Shown piece after piece: positions 1-10,998 of a stretch of DNA of 64,000 nt (positions are counted from its first letter, which is position 1; every line of letters starts with the position of its first letter). The DNA is from Rhodanobacter sp. Root480 (GTDB taxonomy: Bacteria; Pseudomonadota; Gammaproteobacteria; Xanthomonadales; Rhodanobacteraceae): positions 1,254,755-1,318,754 of the forward strand of contig NZ_LMEX01000001.1 of assembly GCF_001426645.1 (NCBI RefSeq). The letters are read 5' to 3'. A program made the position numbers and the translations under genes. The notes under the pieces are model-generated. The model made no database searches. It was not told where the DNA came from and saw only the letters and a program-made list of their open reading frames with translations.

Positions 1-1
1 T

Positions 2-190
2 CGCATCCTCGGCGTGCACATGGTCGGCCCGGGCGTCTCCGAGCTGATCGCCGAGTGCGTGGTGGCAATGGAGTTCAAGGGCTCGTCCGAGGATCTGGCA
101 CGCATCGTCCACGCGCACCCGACCTTGTCCGAAGCCGTGCACGAGGCCGCCTTGTCGGTCGACAAGCGCGCCATCCACAAGGGCAACTGA
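2..190 (+). CDS. lpdA: Dihydrolipoyl dehydrogenase, C-terminal end (partial)
   Basis: Only the last 62 codons are in the window; the gene starts upstream. The visible part is the dimerisation-domain end of the E3 flavoprotein that reoxidises lipoamide in 2-oxo acid dehydrogenase complexes. It contains the family-typical HAHPTLSEA segment, in which the histidine is the active-site acid/base reached from the partner subunit, after a [10 protein letters not shown] stretch. It ends in TGA at 188-190, followed by a hairpin terminator. The assignment to E3 rather than another pyridine nucleotide-disulphide oxidoreductase rests on the HAHPT motif. The complex it belongs to cannot be told from this fragment. 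Confidence 0.88.
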   Translation, partial: RILGVHMVGPGVSELIAECVVAMEFKGSSEDLARIVHAHPTLSEAVHEAALSVDKRAIHKGN

Positions 191-208
191 GCGCTCGCGC
201 AAATCAAC

Positions 209-247
209 ACGGCCCGCTCGTGGCGACATGGGCGGGCCGTCTCGTTT
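209..247 (+). terminator. Rho-independent terminator after lpdA
   Basis: An 8-base perfect stem (CGGCCCGC at 210-217 with GCGGGCCG at 232-239) is followed by TCTCGTTTTC. It separates lpdA from the LOG-family gene. The T tract is short, so efficiency is uncertain. Confidence 0.6.
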
Positions 248-304
248 TCAGAAAAAACCGTTCCGGGTTTCAGCCGGACCCAAGCTGATTGAGGTTCCAG
301 AAAC

Positions 305-901
305 ATGCCCCAGCCCACCGCCCTCTGCGTCTACTGCGGCTCCAGCTCCGGCAAGCATCCCGAATACGCCGAGCAGGCGCGCGCATTCGGGGCCGAAATG
401 GCCGAGCGCGGTATGGCGCTGGTTTATGGTGGTGGCAAGGTCGGGTTGATGGGCACGGTGGCTGACGCCGTGCTTGCCGGTGGCGGCAAGGTGATTGGCG
501 TGATCCCCCGCCAGCTGGTGGATCTGGAAGTGGCGCATCCCGGGCTCAGCGAGCTGGTGGTGGTGGACACCATGCACCAGCGCAAGACCCGCATGTACGA
601 ACTGTCCGACGCCTTCGTCGCCCTGCCCGGCGGCTTCGGCACCATGGACGAGATGTTCGAGATGCTGACCTGGGCGCAGTTGGGGCTGCACCGCTATCCC
701 TGCGCCTTCCTGGATGCGCGCGGCTACTACCGCGACCTGCGCGCAATGATGGACCACATGGTCGACGAACGTTTCGTACGCCCCGAACAGCGCGACAGCC
801 TCTGGTTCGGCGATGACATGACCGCGCTGTTCGACTGGATGCAGACCTACGAAGGCACCTACCTGCCCAAGTGGATCGACAACCAGAGCGTCGACGCCTG
901 A
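305..901 (+). CDS. LOG-family (TIGR00730-type) Rossmann-fold protein, likely nucleoside 5'-monophosphate phosphoribohydrolase
   Basis: The 198-aa protein belongs to the LONELY GUY/lysine-decarboxylase-like family. Proven members cleave the N-glycosidic bond of cytokinin riboside monophosphates or AMP, releasing the base. The hallmark PGGFGTMDE is at residues 108-116, preceded by GGGKVGLMG (42-50) and by MHQRK (90-94), which contributes active-site residues. Length is normal for bacterial type I LOG proteins. The ATG is preceded by GAGG at a workable distance. The gene stands 12 bases before the next oxidoreductase gene and may be co-transcribed with it. The substrate here is inferred from family only; older annotations as lysine decarboxylase are misleading. 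Confidence 0.85.
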   Translation: MPQPTALCVYCGSSSGKHPEYAEQARAFGAEMAERGMALVYGGGKVGLMGTVADAVLAGGGKVIGVIPRQLVDLEVAHPGLSELVVVDTMHQRKTRMYELSDAFVALPGGFGTMDEMFEMLTWAQLGLHRYPCAFLDARGYYRDLRAMMDHMVDERFVRPEQRDSLWFGDDMTALFDWMQTYEGTYLPKWIDNQSVDA

Positions 902-913
902 CGGGAAATCCGC

Positions 914-1912
914 ATGACCCGCTTCCAAGCCTTCCGCATCCACCACGACGACGACGGCCACCGGGCCGGGCTCGAAACGATGGACACCGACGCGTTGTCG
1001 CCGGGCGAAGTGCTGGTCAAGGCCGCGTACTCGTCGGTCAACTACAAGGACGCGCTGGCCGGCACGGGCAAGGGCCGCATCCTGCGCCGCTACCCGTTGA
1101 ACGGCGGCATCGACGTGGCCGGGCACGTGGTCGCGTCGAGTGATCCCGCATTCAAGGAAGGCGACGCCGTGCTGTGCACCGGCAGCGGCCTGTCCGAAAC
1201 GCGTGATGGCGGGTTCGCGCAGTACGCGCGCCTCGATGCACGCTGGACGATCCCGCTGCCCGCCGGCCTCAGCCTGCGCGAAAGCATGGTCATCGGCACC
1301 GCCGGCTTCACCGCGGCACTTGCCCTGCTGCGGATGCAGGACAACCGGCAGACACCGGAGCTGGGGCCCATCGCGATCAGCGGTGCCAGCGGCGGCGTGG
1401 GCCAGCTGGCCATCGACATCTTCAGCCGCGCCGGCTACGAAGTTCACGCGATCAGCGGCAAGCCCGACCATTTCGACGCGCTGCGCGCGCTGGGCGCACA
1501 CGCTTGCATCGACCGGCATCAATGGGACTTCAGTGGCAAGCCGATGGATTCGGCGCGCTTCGGCGGCGCGCTGGATACAGTGGGCGGCGGCATGCTGAGC
1601 GGCCTGCTGCCCCTGATCCACCCTTACGGCAACGTGGCGCTGTGCGGCAACGCGGGTGGCATCGCATTCGACAGCACCGTGATGCCGTTCATCATCCGCG
1701 GCGTCAGCCTGCTCGGCGTGGCCTCGGCAGGCACCGCGCGGGACATCCGCGACACCATCTGGCAGCACCTGGCCGGCGACTGGAAACCTCGTCAGCTGGC
1801 GCGTATCGCCACCGATGAAATCGCCCTGGCGCAACTGCCAGCGACCTTTACACGCATGCTCGCGGGCGGCGCTTTCGGGCGCACCGTGGTAAACAATACG
1901 CTCGGTTGCTGA
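914..1912 (+). CDS. acuI: YhdH/AcuI-family NADPH-dependent oxidoreductase (acrylyl-CoA reductase-like)
   Basis: The 332-aa zinc-free medium-chain dehydrogenase/reductase has an N-terminal GroES-like domain with the SSVNYKDALAGTG segment (40-52) typical of the YhdH/AcuI group. A Rossmann domain follows, with the nucleotide-binding motif GASGGVG at 157-163. AcuI reduces acrylyl-CoA to propionyl-CoA, detoxifying a reactive intermediate of propionate and DMSP metabolism. No structural zinc-binding cysteine cluster is present, as expected for this subgroup. It follows the LOG gene by 12 bases, and its tail precedes the pilH promoter. Family assignment is firm; the physiological substrate is inferred. 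Confidence 0.85.
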   Translation: MTRFQAFRIHHDDDGHRAGLETMDTDALSPGEVLVKAAYSSVNYKDALAGTGKGRILRRYPLNGGIDVAGHVVASSDPAFKEGDAVLCTGSGLSETRDGGFAQYARLDARWTIPLPAGLSLRESMVIGTAGFTAALALLRMQDNRQTPELGPIAISGASGGVGQLAIDIFSRAGYEVHAISGKPDHFDALRALGAHACIDRHQWDFSGKPMDSARFGGALDTVGGGMLSGLLPLIHPYGNVALCGNAGGIAFDSTVMPFIIRGVSLLGVASAGTARDIRDTIWQHLAGDWKPRQLARIATDEIALAQLPATFTRMLAGGAFGRTVVNNTLGC

Positions 1913-1923
1913 GCGCACCGCGC

Positions 1924-1952
1924 TTGGAACTGCAGCATCAGCAGCATAGAAT
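1924..1952 (+). promoter_or_regulatory. Putative sigma-70 promoter of the pilH-like gene
   Basis: TTGGAA (1924-1929), a 17-base spacer and TAGAAT (1947-1952) form a good housekeeping promoter 28 bases before the pilH-like ATG. It suggests that the response regulator is transcribed alone, as it is also followed by a strong terminator. Confidence 0.65.
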
Positions 1953-1980
1953 TAACGCAACTCGCAGGGACAATCACCTT

Positions 1981-2346
1981 ATGGCACGCATCCTGATCGT
2001 CGACGATTCCCCGTCGCAATTACTGGGCATCAAACGCATCGTCGAAAAGCTCGGGCATGAAACCCTGACCGCCGAAGATGGAGCCGCCGGCGTCGAAGTG
2101 GCCAAGCAGCAGCTGCCTGACCTGATCCTGATGGACGTGGTCATGCCCAATCTCAACGGCTTCCAGGCCACCCGCACCATCAGCAAGAATCCCGGCACCT
2201 CGCACATCCCGATCGTGCTGGTAACCACCAAGGACCAGGAAACCGATCGCGTGTGGGGCATGCGCCAGGGCGCCAAGGCCTATGTCACCAAGCCGATCAA
2301 GGAAGACGAACTGGCCAAGACGCTGCAGGAATTGCTGCAAGGCTGA
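1981..2346 (+). CDS. pilH: Single-domain response regulator, PilH-like
   Basis: The 121-aa protein is a stand-alone CheY-like receiver without an output domain. The acidic pair DD is at residues 8-9, the phosphoacceptor is D52 in LILMDVVMPN, and the conserved lysine is in AYVTKP. The sequence around D52 and the VTTKDQETD segment resemble PilH, a receiver of the Pil-Chp system controlling type IV pilus retraction and twitching. The ATG at 1981 was chosen because the upstream in-frame codons lie across the promoter. There are no pilG/pilI/pilJ neighbours, so it is an orphan with its own promoter and terminator. A pilG-like or general chemotaxis role is possible. Confidence 0.75.
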   Translation: MARILIVDDSPSQLLGIKRIVEKLGHETLTAEDGAAGVEVAKQQLPDLILMDVVMPNLNGFQATRTISKNPGTSHIPIVLVTTKDQETDRVWGMRQGAKAYVTKPIKEDELAKTLQELLQG

Positions 2347-2365
2347 TCTTCGGCAACACCTCACC

Positions 2366-2399
2366 AACAAAAACGACACCCGCAGGTGTCGTTTTTTTA
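2366..2399. terminator. Bidirectional terminator between pilH-like gene and cbpA
   Basis: A near-perfect stem (AAAACGACACC / GGTGTCGTTTT) with loop CGCA has a T7 run on the plus side and an A run on the other. It can stop transcription from both converging genes. Confidence 0.85.
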
Positions 2400-2418
2400 T
2401 GGGTGATGACGCCGCCGG

Positions 2419-3315
2419 TTACTTGCGCGGATCGTAATCCTTGAACTGCTTGCGCAGATCCTCATACGCCTCCGTTTGCCCTGCCGTCTCCGCCGCCGGC
2501 GCCCGGATCGACAACTCCACCAGTTGATCGCCCGCCGGTGTGCCCGGCATGCCGCGCCCTTTCAACCGCAGCTTGCGCCCCGACTGGCTGCCAGCGGGTA
2601 TGCGCAGATCCACCGTACCGGCCAGCGTCGGCACCGGCACCGTGGCGCCCAGTGCGGCCTCCCACGGGCTGATCGGCAACACATGCACCACGTTGCGGCC
2701 ATCCAGGCGGAACCGCGGATCATCGCGTATGCCGATTTCCAGCAGCAGATCGCCCTTGGGGCCGCCGGCCACGCCAGCCTGGCCCTGCCCGGCCAACCGG
2801 ATGACCTGGCCGGGCTGGATACCGGCCGGAATCTTCACCTCCAGCACTCGCTCGCCACCGGCAGGGTCCTGCATGGCCAGCCGCGTGCGGCCGCCATCGA
2901 ACGCCGTCTGCAACTCGATCTGCACCGACGCCTGCACATCGCGCCCACGCCGCGGACGTGCCTGCCCGCGCGCACCGGCGGCACCGCCGCGACCGAACAG
3001 GCTTTCGAAGAAATCGCTGAAATCGCCGCCCGTGTCGTTGAAACCCTGGCTTTGGCCCTGCCAGCCCGGCGGCGGCCGGAACTGTTCACCACCGCGATAG
3101 CCACCCGCGCGCAACTGGTCGTAGGAGCGGCGCTTCTCCGCATCCATCAGCACTTCCTGCGCCTCGTTGGCGGCCTTGAACTTCTCCTCGGCGCCCGCGT
3201 CCTTGTTCTTGTCCGGGTGGTATTTGCGCGCCAGCTTCCGATATGCCGCCTTGATCTCGGCCTCGGTCGCGTCGGGCTTGACGCCCAGAATGTCGTAATA
3301 ATCTTTGAATTCCAC
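2419..3315 (-). CDS. cbpA: CbpA/DnaJ-class co-chaperone
   Basis: The 298-aa protein is a type II J-domain protein that stimulates DnaK. In E. coli CbpA also binds curved DNA and compacts the nucleoid. Residues 1-68 form the J domain with the HPD motif at 33-35. A glycine/phenylalanine-rich linker (about 70-115) with GRGGAAG follows, then two beta-rich substrate-binding domains. The four CxxCxGxG zinc repeats of DnaJ are absent. I start at GTG 3315 (MEFKDYY, as in E. coli MELKDYY), which has GGGGAG five bases upstream; a GTG two codons earlier has the same motif too close. No cbpM is next to it; the upstream gene is instead an Hsp20, separated by a terminator. Confidence 0.88.
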   Translation of the reverse strand: MEFKDYYDILGVKPDATEAEIKAAYRKLARKYHPDKNKDAGAEEKFKAANEAQEVLMDAEKRRSYDQLRAGGYRGGEQFRPPPGWQGQSQGFNDTGGDFSDFFESLFGRGGAAGARGQARPRRGRDVQASVQIELQTAFDGGRTRLAMQDPAGGERVLEVKIPAGIQPGQVIRLAGQGQAGVAGGPKGDLLLEIGIRDDPRFRLDGRNVVHVLPISPWEAALGATVPVPTLAGTVDLRIPAGSQSGRKLRLKGRGMPGTPAGDQLVELSIRAPAAETAGQTEAYEDLRKQFKDYDPRK

Positions 3316-3332
3316 TACCACTCCCCAACGAA

Positions 3333-3367
3333 CGCAAAACCCGCGGCGAATCCATGCCGCCGCGGGT
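3333..3367 (-). terminator. Rho-independent terminator after hsp20
   Basis: Stem ACCCGCGGCG (3339-3348) pairs with CGCCGCGGGT (3358-3367). On the minus strand it is followed by TTTTGCG. It lies 36 bases past the hsp20 stop and before cbpA. Confidence 0.75.
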
Positions 3368-3403
3368 GTTCATGCAACATAGTCCGGCCCGTGGCCGGCC
3401 GGC

Positions 3404-3871
3404 TCAATGGCCGGTGTTGATGGTAATGCGTCGCGGCGTTGCCAGTGCCTTTTTCGGGATCACGATTTCCAGCACGCCGAGCTTGCCGTTGGCGGTGATG
3501 CCCTCGGCGTCGGCACTGTCCGGCAGGGCAAAGCGGCGGTGGAATGCCCCGCGCGCCCGCTCGACCCGGGTGAACTTGCCCTTGGTGGCCTCGCTGCCCT
3601 CGGCGCCGAGATCGGCTTCGCGCTCACCCTTGATGGTGAGGATGCCCTTGTCCATGCTCACTTCGATCTGCGCGGGATCCACGCCGGGGATATCCGCCAG
3701 GATCACGAAGCGCTGCTCGTCCTCGCGAATGTCCACCCGCGGCGCCCACTGGCTGGTGACCACGTTGGATGCATCACTGTCTGCCGGTTGCAGGAAGCGG
3801 TCGAACGCCTGGCGGATTTCCTCAGGCAGGGCATTGCTCGCGTTCCAGATGGAATGACGACCCAGGTTCAT
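3404..3871 (-). CDS. Hsp20/alpha-crystallin family small heat-shock protein
   Basis: The 155-aa ATP-independent holdase binds unfolding proteins until the DnaK system can act. The alpha-crystallin domain spans about residues 42-140. It contains the DIPGVDPAQIEV segment (60-71), a GEREAD stretch, and the NGKLGVLEIVIPK end of the domain with the conserved G-x-L signature. The N-terminal arm of about 40 residues and short C-terminal tail are normal. The ATG at 3871 has AGGAG seven bases upstream; an in-frame TTG five codons earlier overlaps that site and was rejected. A heat-shock-type promoter lies upstream, and cbpA follows downstream, so the pair looks like a stress-response module. Confidence 0.9.
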   Translation of the reverse strand: MNLGRHSIWNASNALPEEIRQAFDRFLQPADSDASNVVTSQWAPRVDIREDEQRFVILADIPGVDPAQIEVSMDKGILTIKGEREADLGAEGSEATKGKFTRVERARGAFHRRFALPDSADAEGITANGKLGVLEIVIPKKALATPRRITINTGH

Positions 3872-3917
3872 TGCACGTCTCCTCAAGATGAATGCGGCCC
3901 GTCGCCGCCTGCAGTGA

Positions 3918-3945
3918 AAGTAGGTGCTTCCGCGGGCGATTCAAG
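3918..3945 (-). promoter_or_regulatory. Putative sigma-32 heat-shock promoter of hsp20
   Basis: On the minus strand CTTGAA (3940-3945) is followed after 14 bases by ACCTACTT (3918-3925). This resembles the RpoH consensus CTTGAA-N(11-16)-CCCCATnT: the -35 box is exact and the -10 box matches partly (5 of 8). It sits 47 bases upstream of the hsp20 start. Confidence 0.55.
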
Positions 3946-4034
3946 GCAATGGCACGCTTGCCGCGCGGCCCCTCGCTACCCCGTTCACCTGGCGTATGCC
4001 GTAGCATCACACTTCCTGATTACCGGCTTTGCAC

Positions 4035-4532
4035 ATGCCCATCCAGCCAGGCGACAAACTCCCCGACGTGGCGATCCGGGTTATCGACGGCGATGTCCAG
4101 TCGCGCCACACCGGCGAACTGTTCGCCACCCGCAAGACCGTGCTGGTGGGCGTCCCCGGCGCCTTCACGCCCACCTGCTCGACCTTGCATGTACCCGGCT
4201 ACATCCACCACGCCGATGATTTCAAGGCTCGCGGGATCGACCTGATGTGCCTGGCGGTCAACGATGCACACGTGATGCGGGCATGGGCGGCATCACTGCA
4301 GACACCACCGGGCCTGTTGATGCTTGCCGACGGCAACGCCGGCTTCACCCGCGCGCTGGGCCTGGAATTCGATGGCTCGGCCTTCGGCATGGGCGTGCGT
4401 ACGCGGCGTTTTGCGCTGTACGCGGACGACGGCGAGGTGCGGCTGCTGCACGTCGAGGCGCCGGGTGAACTGCGCGTATCCACGGCCGAGGCGATGCTGG
4501 CGGCGATCGACGCGTCGGGCCTGGCCAGCTGA
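4035..4532 (+). CDS. Peroxiredoxin, Prx5/AhpC-TSA type
   Basis: The 165-aa thioredoxin-fold peroxidase reduces hydrogen peroxide and organic hydroperoxides. The Prx5-group motif PGAFTPTCS is at residues 41-49, making C48 the peroxidatic cysteine; the conserved threonine and a downstream arginine fit. The only other cysteine I see is C72 in MCLAVND. There is no C-terminal resolving cysteine, so reduction probably uses an external thiol such as glutathione/glutaredoxin or thioredoxin. The ATG at 4035 gives the usual N-terminus; a TTG two codons earlier is possible, and no clear ribosome site is visible for either. The gene stands alone and ends at a strong terminator shared with gyrA. Confidence 0.87.
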   Translation: MPIQPGDKLPDVAIRVIDGDVQSRHTGELFATRKTVLVGVPGAFTPTCSTLHVPGYIHHADDFKARGIDLMCLAVNDAHVMRAWAASLQTPPGLLMLADGNAGFTRALGLEFDGSAFGMGVRTRRFALYADDGEVRLLHVEAPGELRVSTAEAMLAAIDASGLAS

Positions 4533-4545
4533 CGAAGCCCCTCAT

Positions 4546-4577
4546 GCAAAAGGCCCCGGCATTGCCGGGGCCTTTGC
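4546..4577. terminator. Bidirectional terminator between peroxiredoxin gene and gyrA
   Basis: Stem AGGCCCCGGC / GCCGGGGCCT, extended by GCAAA / TTTGC on the flanks, forms a symmetrical hairpin between two converging genes. A- and T-rich ends are short on both sides. Confidence 0.75.
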
Positions 4578-4595
4578 TTCAGAGACGCGGTGGAA

Positions 4596-7241
<2,646 letters not shown>

Positions 7242-7541
7242 TAATCGGCTTCCCTGGGTATGAAAAAGGGGCGCTGGCGACGCGCCTGGAGCGGCATGCG
7301 CCGATGGCCCGAAATCAACCCACGGAGTGTACCACGCGCAGCCCCAAAAAGACAGTATTTAATGCTTTTCGATCAATAACTTACGACGACACATCCCCGC
7401 CACGGGAAAGTGCTCCGCGGGCTGCTGGAAGTGGAAGCGCAAAGGCGCCGGAACAGTGACTTTCAGCGCCGCGAAAATGGCGGCGAAACGGTAAAGAGTG
7501 CGGGCGTCTTTTTTGCCGCTCACGCACTTGCTTGCGCAGCG
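7242..7541. other. Intergenic region between mtnA and gyrA
   Basis: 300 bases upstream of gyrA. The right half of the gyrA leader holds a possible promoter (7326-7355) and an A/T-rich patch at 7349-7385. The part nearer mtnA shows no convincing gene, RNA or strong terminator; only short, imperfect GC-rich repeats are visible. Confidence 0.6.
7326..7355 (-). promoter_or_regulatory. Possible gyrA promoter with extended -10
   Basis: On the minus strand CTGTCT (7350-7355), 18 bases and TACACT (7326-7331) preceded by TGG give an extended -10 element. The -35 match is weak (3 of 6). It would place the start of the gyrA mRNA about 80 bases before the ATG. Confidence 0.4.
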
Positions 7542-8564
7542 TCAGCTGCCGAACATCGCCTGCATCGCCAGCACGCTCGGCCGCTCGATCACGCCCCGCT
7601 CGGTGACGATCGCGTCGATCAACTCCGCCGGTGTCACGTCGAATACGGGATTCCACGCCTGCGCACCCTCGACCACCGTGCGCCGGCCGGCGATGCCGAG
7701 CAGCTCGGTGGCATCGCGCAGCTCGATCTCGATTTCTTCGCCGGTGGCGGTCGCCATGTCGATGGTCGAGGACGGCGCCACCACCATGAACTTCACGCCG
7801 TGGTATTTCGCGGCGATCGCCAACTGGTAGGTACCGATCTTGTTGGCAACATCGCCGTTGGCGGCGATCCGGTCGGCGCCGACGATCACCCATTGCACCG
7901 CGCCGGACTTCATCAGGTGCGACGCCGCGGAGTCGGCGATCAGTTGCGCGGGAATACCATCGCGCACCAGTTCCCACATGGTGAGCCGCGCACCTTGCAG
8001 CCACGGGCGGGTTTCGCCGGCGTACACGCGCACAATGCGTTCCGCCGCAACACCGGCACGGATCACACCCAGCGCCGTGCCGAATCCAGCGGTGGCCAAT
8101 GACCCGGTGTTGCAATGGGTCAACACGCCGGAGCCCGGCGTGATCAAGCCGGCGCCCAGCTCGCCCATCCGGCGGTTGGCGGCCAGGTCCTCATCCTGGA
8201 TCGCCTGCGCCTCGCGCAGCAACGCATCAGCATCGGCACCGGCGGCGATGCGCTTCTTCATGCGGTCCAGCGCCCACATCAGGTTGACCGCAGTGGGCCG
8301 CGCGGCGCGCAACATCGCCAAGGCATCGTCCAGCGGCGCCTGTTGCCGGGCGGCCATCGCCACGCCCCACGCCGCCGCGATACCGATGGCCGGCGCTCCG
8401 CGCACGGCGAGGTCACGGATCGCAGTGGTGACCTGCGCGGTGTCCCGACATTCGATCCAGCGTTCTTCCGCGGGAAGCAGGCGCTGATCGAGCAGGCACA
8501 GGTGATCGCCACGCCATTGCACGGCGCGGATGGTGTCGTGGGTTGCCGATGGGGTCTGGGTCAT
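7542..8564 (-). CDS. mtnA: S-methyl-5-thioribose-1-phosphate isomerase
   Basis: The 340-aa enzyme converts methylthioribose-1-phosphate to methylthioribulose-1-phosphate in the methionine salvage pathway. It is an aldose-ketose isomerase of the eIF2B-alpha-like fold. The motif RGAPAIG is at 55-61, the catalytic cysteine is C151 in GVLTHCNTG, and the catalytic aspartate is D231 in [19 protein letters not shown]. Those residues separate MtnA from the related ribose-1,5-bisphosphate isomerases. No other mtn gene is adjacent. It lies between gyrA and the PHA synthase genes with no sign of being in an operon with either. Confidence 0.94.
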   Translation of the reverse strand: MTQTPSATHDTIRAVQWRGDHLCLLDQRLLPAEERWIECRDTAQVTTAIRDLAVRGAPAIGIAAAWGVAMAARQQAPLDDALAMLRAARPTAVNLMWALDRMKKRIAAGADADALLREAQAIQDEDLAANRRMGELGAGLITPGSGVLTHCNTGSLATAGFGTALGVIRAGVAAERIVRVYAGETRPWLQGARLTMWELVRDGIPAQLIADSAASHLMKSGAVQWVIVGADRIAANGDVANKIGTYQLAIAAKYHGVKFMVVAPSSTIDMATATGEEIEIELRDATELLGIAGRRTVVEGAQAWNPVFDVTPAELIDAIVTERGVIERPSVLAMQAMFGS

Positions 8565-8633
8565 CCCCCTATTTTAGGGGAGCTCCGCGCCTCGGGGGTG
8601 AGCCATAGGTAAAGCAGCGCGCCAACAAGGCGA

Positions 8634-9698
8634 TTACTGCCGCGCACGCAACCATTGATGGATCGCCGGCGGCACCTCGCGCTGCGCGCGGCCGGATACG
8701 TAGATGCCGATGTGGCCGCCCTTGAATGCCAGCTGCGTGTAGTCGCTGCTGCCGACATGTTCGCCAAGAGCGCGCGAGGCATCCGGCGGCACCAGATGAT
8801 CCTGTTCGGCGAAGATGTTCAACACCGGCTGGGTCACCTTGCCCAGATCCACGCGCTGGCCGCCGATCTCCAGCGTGCCCTTGATCAGCTTGTTGCCCTG
8901 GTAGAAATCCTTGATGAACTGCCGGAACGCCTCGCCGGCCTGATCCGGCGAATCGAAGATCCAGCGCTCCATGCGCAGGAAGTTTTCCAGCTCCACCGGG
9001 TTGTCCAGGATGTCGACCATGCCGATGTATTTCTGCTGGTTCAACCGCACCGGCTTCAGCGTGAGGTAGACGTAATTCATCAGCCCCGCGGGAATGTTGC
9101 CCATGGTGTCGACGAACAGGTCCACATCGAGGTTGCGGCACCAGTGCGACAGCATGTTGTCCGGAGTCTGGAAATCCACCGGGGTGACCATGGTGATCAG
9201 GTTCTTCACCTTGTCCCGATGCAGCGCGGCATAGCACAGCGAGAACGCACCGCCCTGGCAGATGCCGAGCAGGTTGATCGCCTCGAGATCGTGCCGTTGA
9301 CGCACCACGTCCACACAACGGTCGAGGTAGCCGTTGATGTAGTCGTCCAGGGTCAGCCAGCGGTCGGCGCCGTCGGGATAACCCCAGTCGATCAGATAGA
9401 CGTCCTCGCCCTGCTCCAGCAGGTTGCGCACCATCGAGCGGTCAGCCTGCAGGTCGGTCATCCACACCGTATTGACCAGCGCATAGACGATCAGCAGCGG
9501 TGTCTTCGAGGTGGGCGCGGCGCCCGTGAAGTGCCAGACCTTGAGCTTGTCCTCGCTGTAGACCAGTTCGCGCGGGGTGTTGGCGTAGTCGGGCTCGCGC
9601 ATGTTGCGCAGATGGCCCATACCGGCGGCCAGCTTGCGCTGGAACGTGTTGATGTCGGCAAGCGCGCGGGTGGGATCGATGCGCAGCGGCGTGTACAT
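8634..9698 (-). CDS. phaC: Class III poly(R)-hydroxyalkanoate synthase, catalytic subunit PhaC
   Basis: The 354-aa alpha/beta-hydrolase-fold enzyme polymerises (R)-3-hydroxyacyl-CoA into storage polyester granules. The lipase-like box is GICQGG with nucleophile C147. The catalytic aspartate is in FAEQDHLVPP and the histidine in FKGGHIGIYV. A length near 355 and dependence on a PhaE partner define class III; class I and II synthases are about 560-600 aa. Start ATG 9698 has AAGGAG upstream. phaE lies only 9 bases upstream on the same strand, so the two are co-transcribed and form the active heteromer. No phaA, phaB or depolymerase gene is nearby. Confidence 0.95.
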   Translation of the reverse strand: MYTPLRIDPTRALADINTFQRKLAAGMGHLRNMREPDYANTPRELVYSEDKLKVWHFTGAAPTSKTPLLIVYALVNTVWMTDLQADRSMVRNLLEQGEDVYLIDWGYPDGADRWLTLDDYINGYLDRCVDVVRQRHDLEAINLLGICQGGAFSLCYAALHRDKVKNLITMVTPVDFQTPDNMLSHWCRNLDVDLFVDTMGNIPAGLMNYVYLTLKPVRLNQQKYIGMVDILDNPVELENFLRMERWIFDSPDQAGEAFRQFIKDFYQGNKLIKGTLEIGGQRVDLGKVTQPVLNIFAEQDHLVPPDASRALGEHVGSSDYTQLAFKGGHIGIYVSGRAQREVPPAIHQWLRARQ

Positions 9699-9707
9699 GG
9701 ATACTCC

Positions 9708-10880
9708 TTATTTGCGCTTGCGTGGCGCGGGGGTGCGCGTCGTGGACGATTTGCGAACTGCTGGCTTGCCTGCGGGCTTTCGCGACGCGGGGGGCGCGGA
9801 TCTTTTGACGGCGGCTTTTTTTGTTGCCACCGGTTTTGCGGTTGCAGCCTTCTTTACGGCCAAACGCGATGCCTTCGCGGCAGCTTTCGCCGTCGCCTTC
9901 TTTGCAGTTGATCGCCTGGCGGGAACAGGCTTCACCCCCGCAGCGGCCCATTGACGGCGCAACTCGGCCACCTCCCGGCGCAGATCGGCGATCTCCTCAG
10001 AGCGGTCGACTGCCGTGCCGGCACGGGATGCCTGCGCCTCGCGCCGCACCTGCTGCAGGCGCTCACCCAGCGTGTCCATCTCGCGGCGCGTCGGTAGACC
10101 CCATTGCTGGCACAGTTGCTCGGTCTGCTGTTGCTGCAAGCTGCGCACCCGCATCTGGCTGTTGGCCATGGCGCCATAGGCTTCGCGAAATTCCTCCGTC
10201 AACGCGATCTCGGCATACGCTTCCTCGGCCGCGTCCACCCACAGGTCGTACAAGGCCTTCAGCGACTCGATCTGGCGGCCGGGTTCGGCGTGTTCCGCCA
10301 GCTTGTCCTGCAGTTTCTGCATGCCTTGCGTGTTGGCACGCTGGATCAGCGCCTGGTAGCGCGCGCTGGCCTGCATCGACTCCAGCATCGCCGCCGCCAG
10401 CGCCTGACGCTGCATCTGCTGCTCGCGATCCTGCCCGAAAGCAGGAGTGGGGCCGGACGCCATGGCATCGGCAGGCTGCATTCCCTGCAGCCAGGAATGC
10501 CACTTGCCGGCAAAACCTTCCATCCCGGCGCCATCGATATGCTGGAAAGCCTGCGCAAACGGTTGCTGCGCGCCGCCAAACAGTTGCTGCACCTGTTGTT
10601 GCCAGTCGGCACCGGGGACGCCGGCGGCACCCGCAGTCACGCCCTGCATCCATTCGAAATAGCTCTTCAATCCCGCCAGCGTGCGATCGAGCACCTCGTT
10701 GCCGGCGGCGGCATTGGGGGCGGCACCAAACGATGGATTGCCAGCGCCCGTCGACGCCGATTGCTGGCGCAACCAGGCATCCCACGACTGCTGTGCCAAT
10801 GTCTGGAAATCGCGCAGGAAATCCGCATCGATCCCCGGCTTGAGAAAATCGGGCATCTGAAAATCCGCCGGAGGGGCCAT
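9708..10880 (-). CDS. phaE: Class III PHA synthase subunit PhaE with a histone H1-like lysine/alanine tail
   Basis: The 390-aa partner of PhaC stabilises and activates the class III synthase at the granule surface. The N-terminal region (MAPPADFQMPDFLK...), a glutamine-rich helical middle and a predicted coiled coil around 285-320 (EEIADLRREVAELRRQW) fit PhaE. The last 70 or so residues are unusual: dense in K, A, R, P and T with repeated AKK, AAK and VKK units. This resembles the C-terminal tails of AlgP and PhaF, which bind DNA without sequence specificity. I start at ATG 10880, preceded by GAGGA; a GTG nine codons earlier overlaps that site. The tail suggests granule-nucleoid tethering, which is inference. 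Confidence 0.88.
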   Translation of the reverse strand: MAPPADFQMPDFLKPGIDADFLRDFQTLAQQSWDAWLRQQSASTGAGNPSFGAAPNAAAGNEVLDRTLAGLKSYFEWMQGVTAGAAGVPGADWQQQVQQLFGGAQQPFAQAFQHIDGAGMEGFAGKWHSWLQGMQPADAMASGPTPAFGQDREQQMQRQALAAAMLESMQASARYQALIQRANTQGMQKLQDKLAEHAEPGRQIESLKALYDLWVDAAEEAYAEIALTEEFREAYGAMANSQMRVRSLQQQQTEQLCQQWGLPTRREMDTLGERLQQVRREAQASRAGTAVDRSEEIADLRREVAELRRQWAAAGVKPVPARRSTAKKATAKAAAKASRLAVKKAATAKPVATKKAAVKRSAPPASRKPAGKPAVRKSSTTRTPAPRKRK

Positions 10881-10939
10881 CTCGATTCCTCGTCCATTGA
10901 TGGCCACGATCTTAGCGCAGCGGATGGCATGGCGGACCG

Positions 10940-10978
10940 AAAACGCAGAAGGCCCGGTATCGAAATACCGGGCCTTCT
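10940..10978 (-). terminator. Rho-independent terminator after pnp
   Basis: A 14-bp perfect stem (10947-10960 with 10965-10978) has a 4-base loop. On the minus strand it is followed by GCGTTTTC. It ends the metY-rimP-nusA-infB-rbfA-truB-rpsO-pnp transcript. Confidence 0.88.
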
Positions 10979-10998
10979 GGTGTTCAACGCGAAACGCC

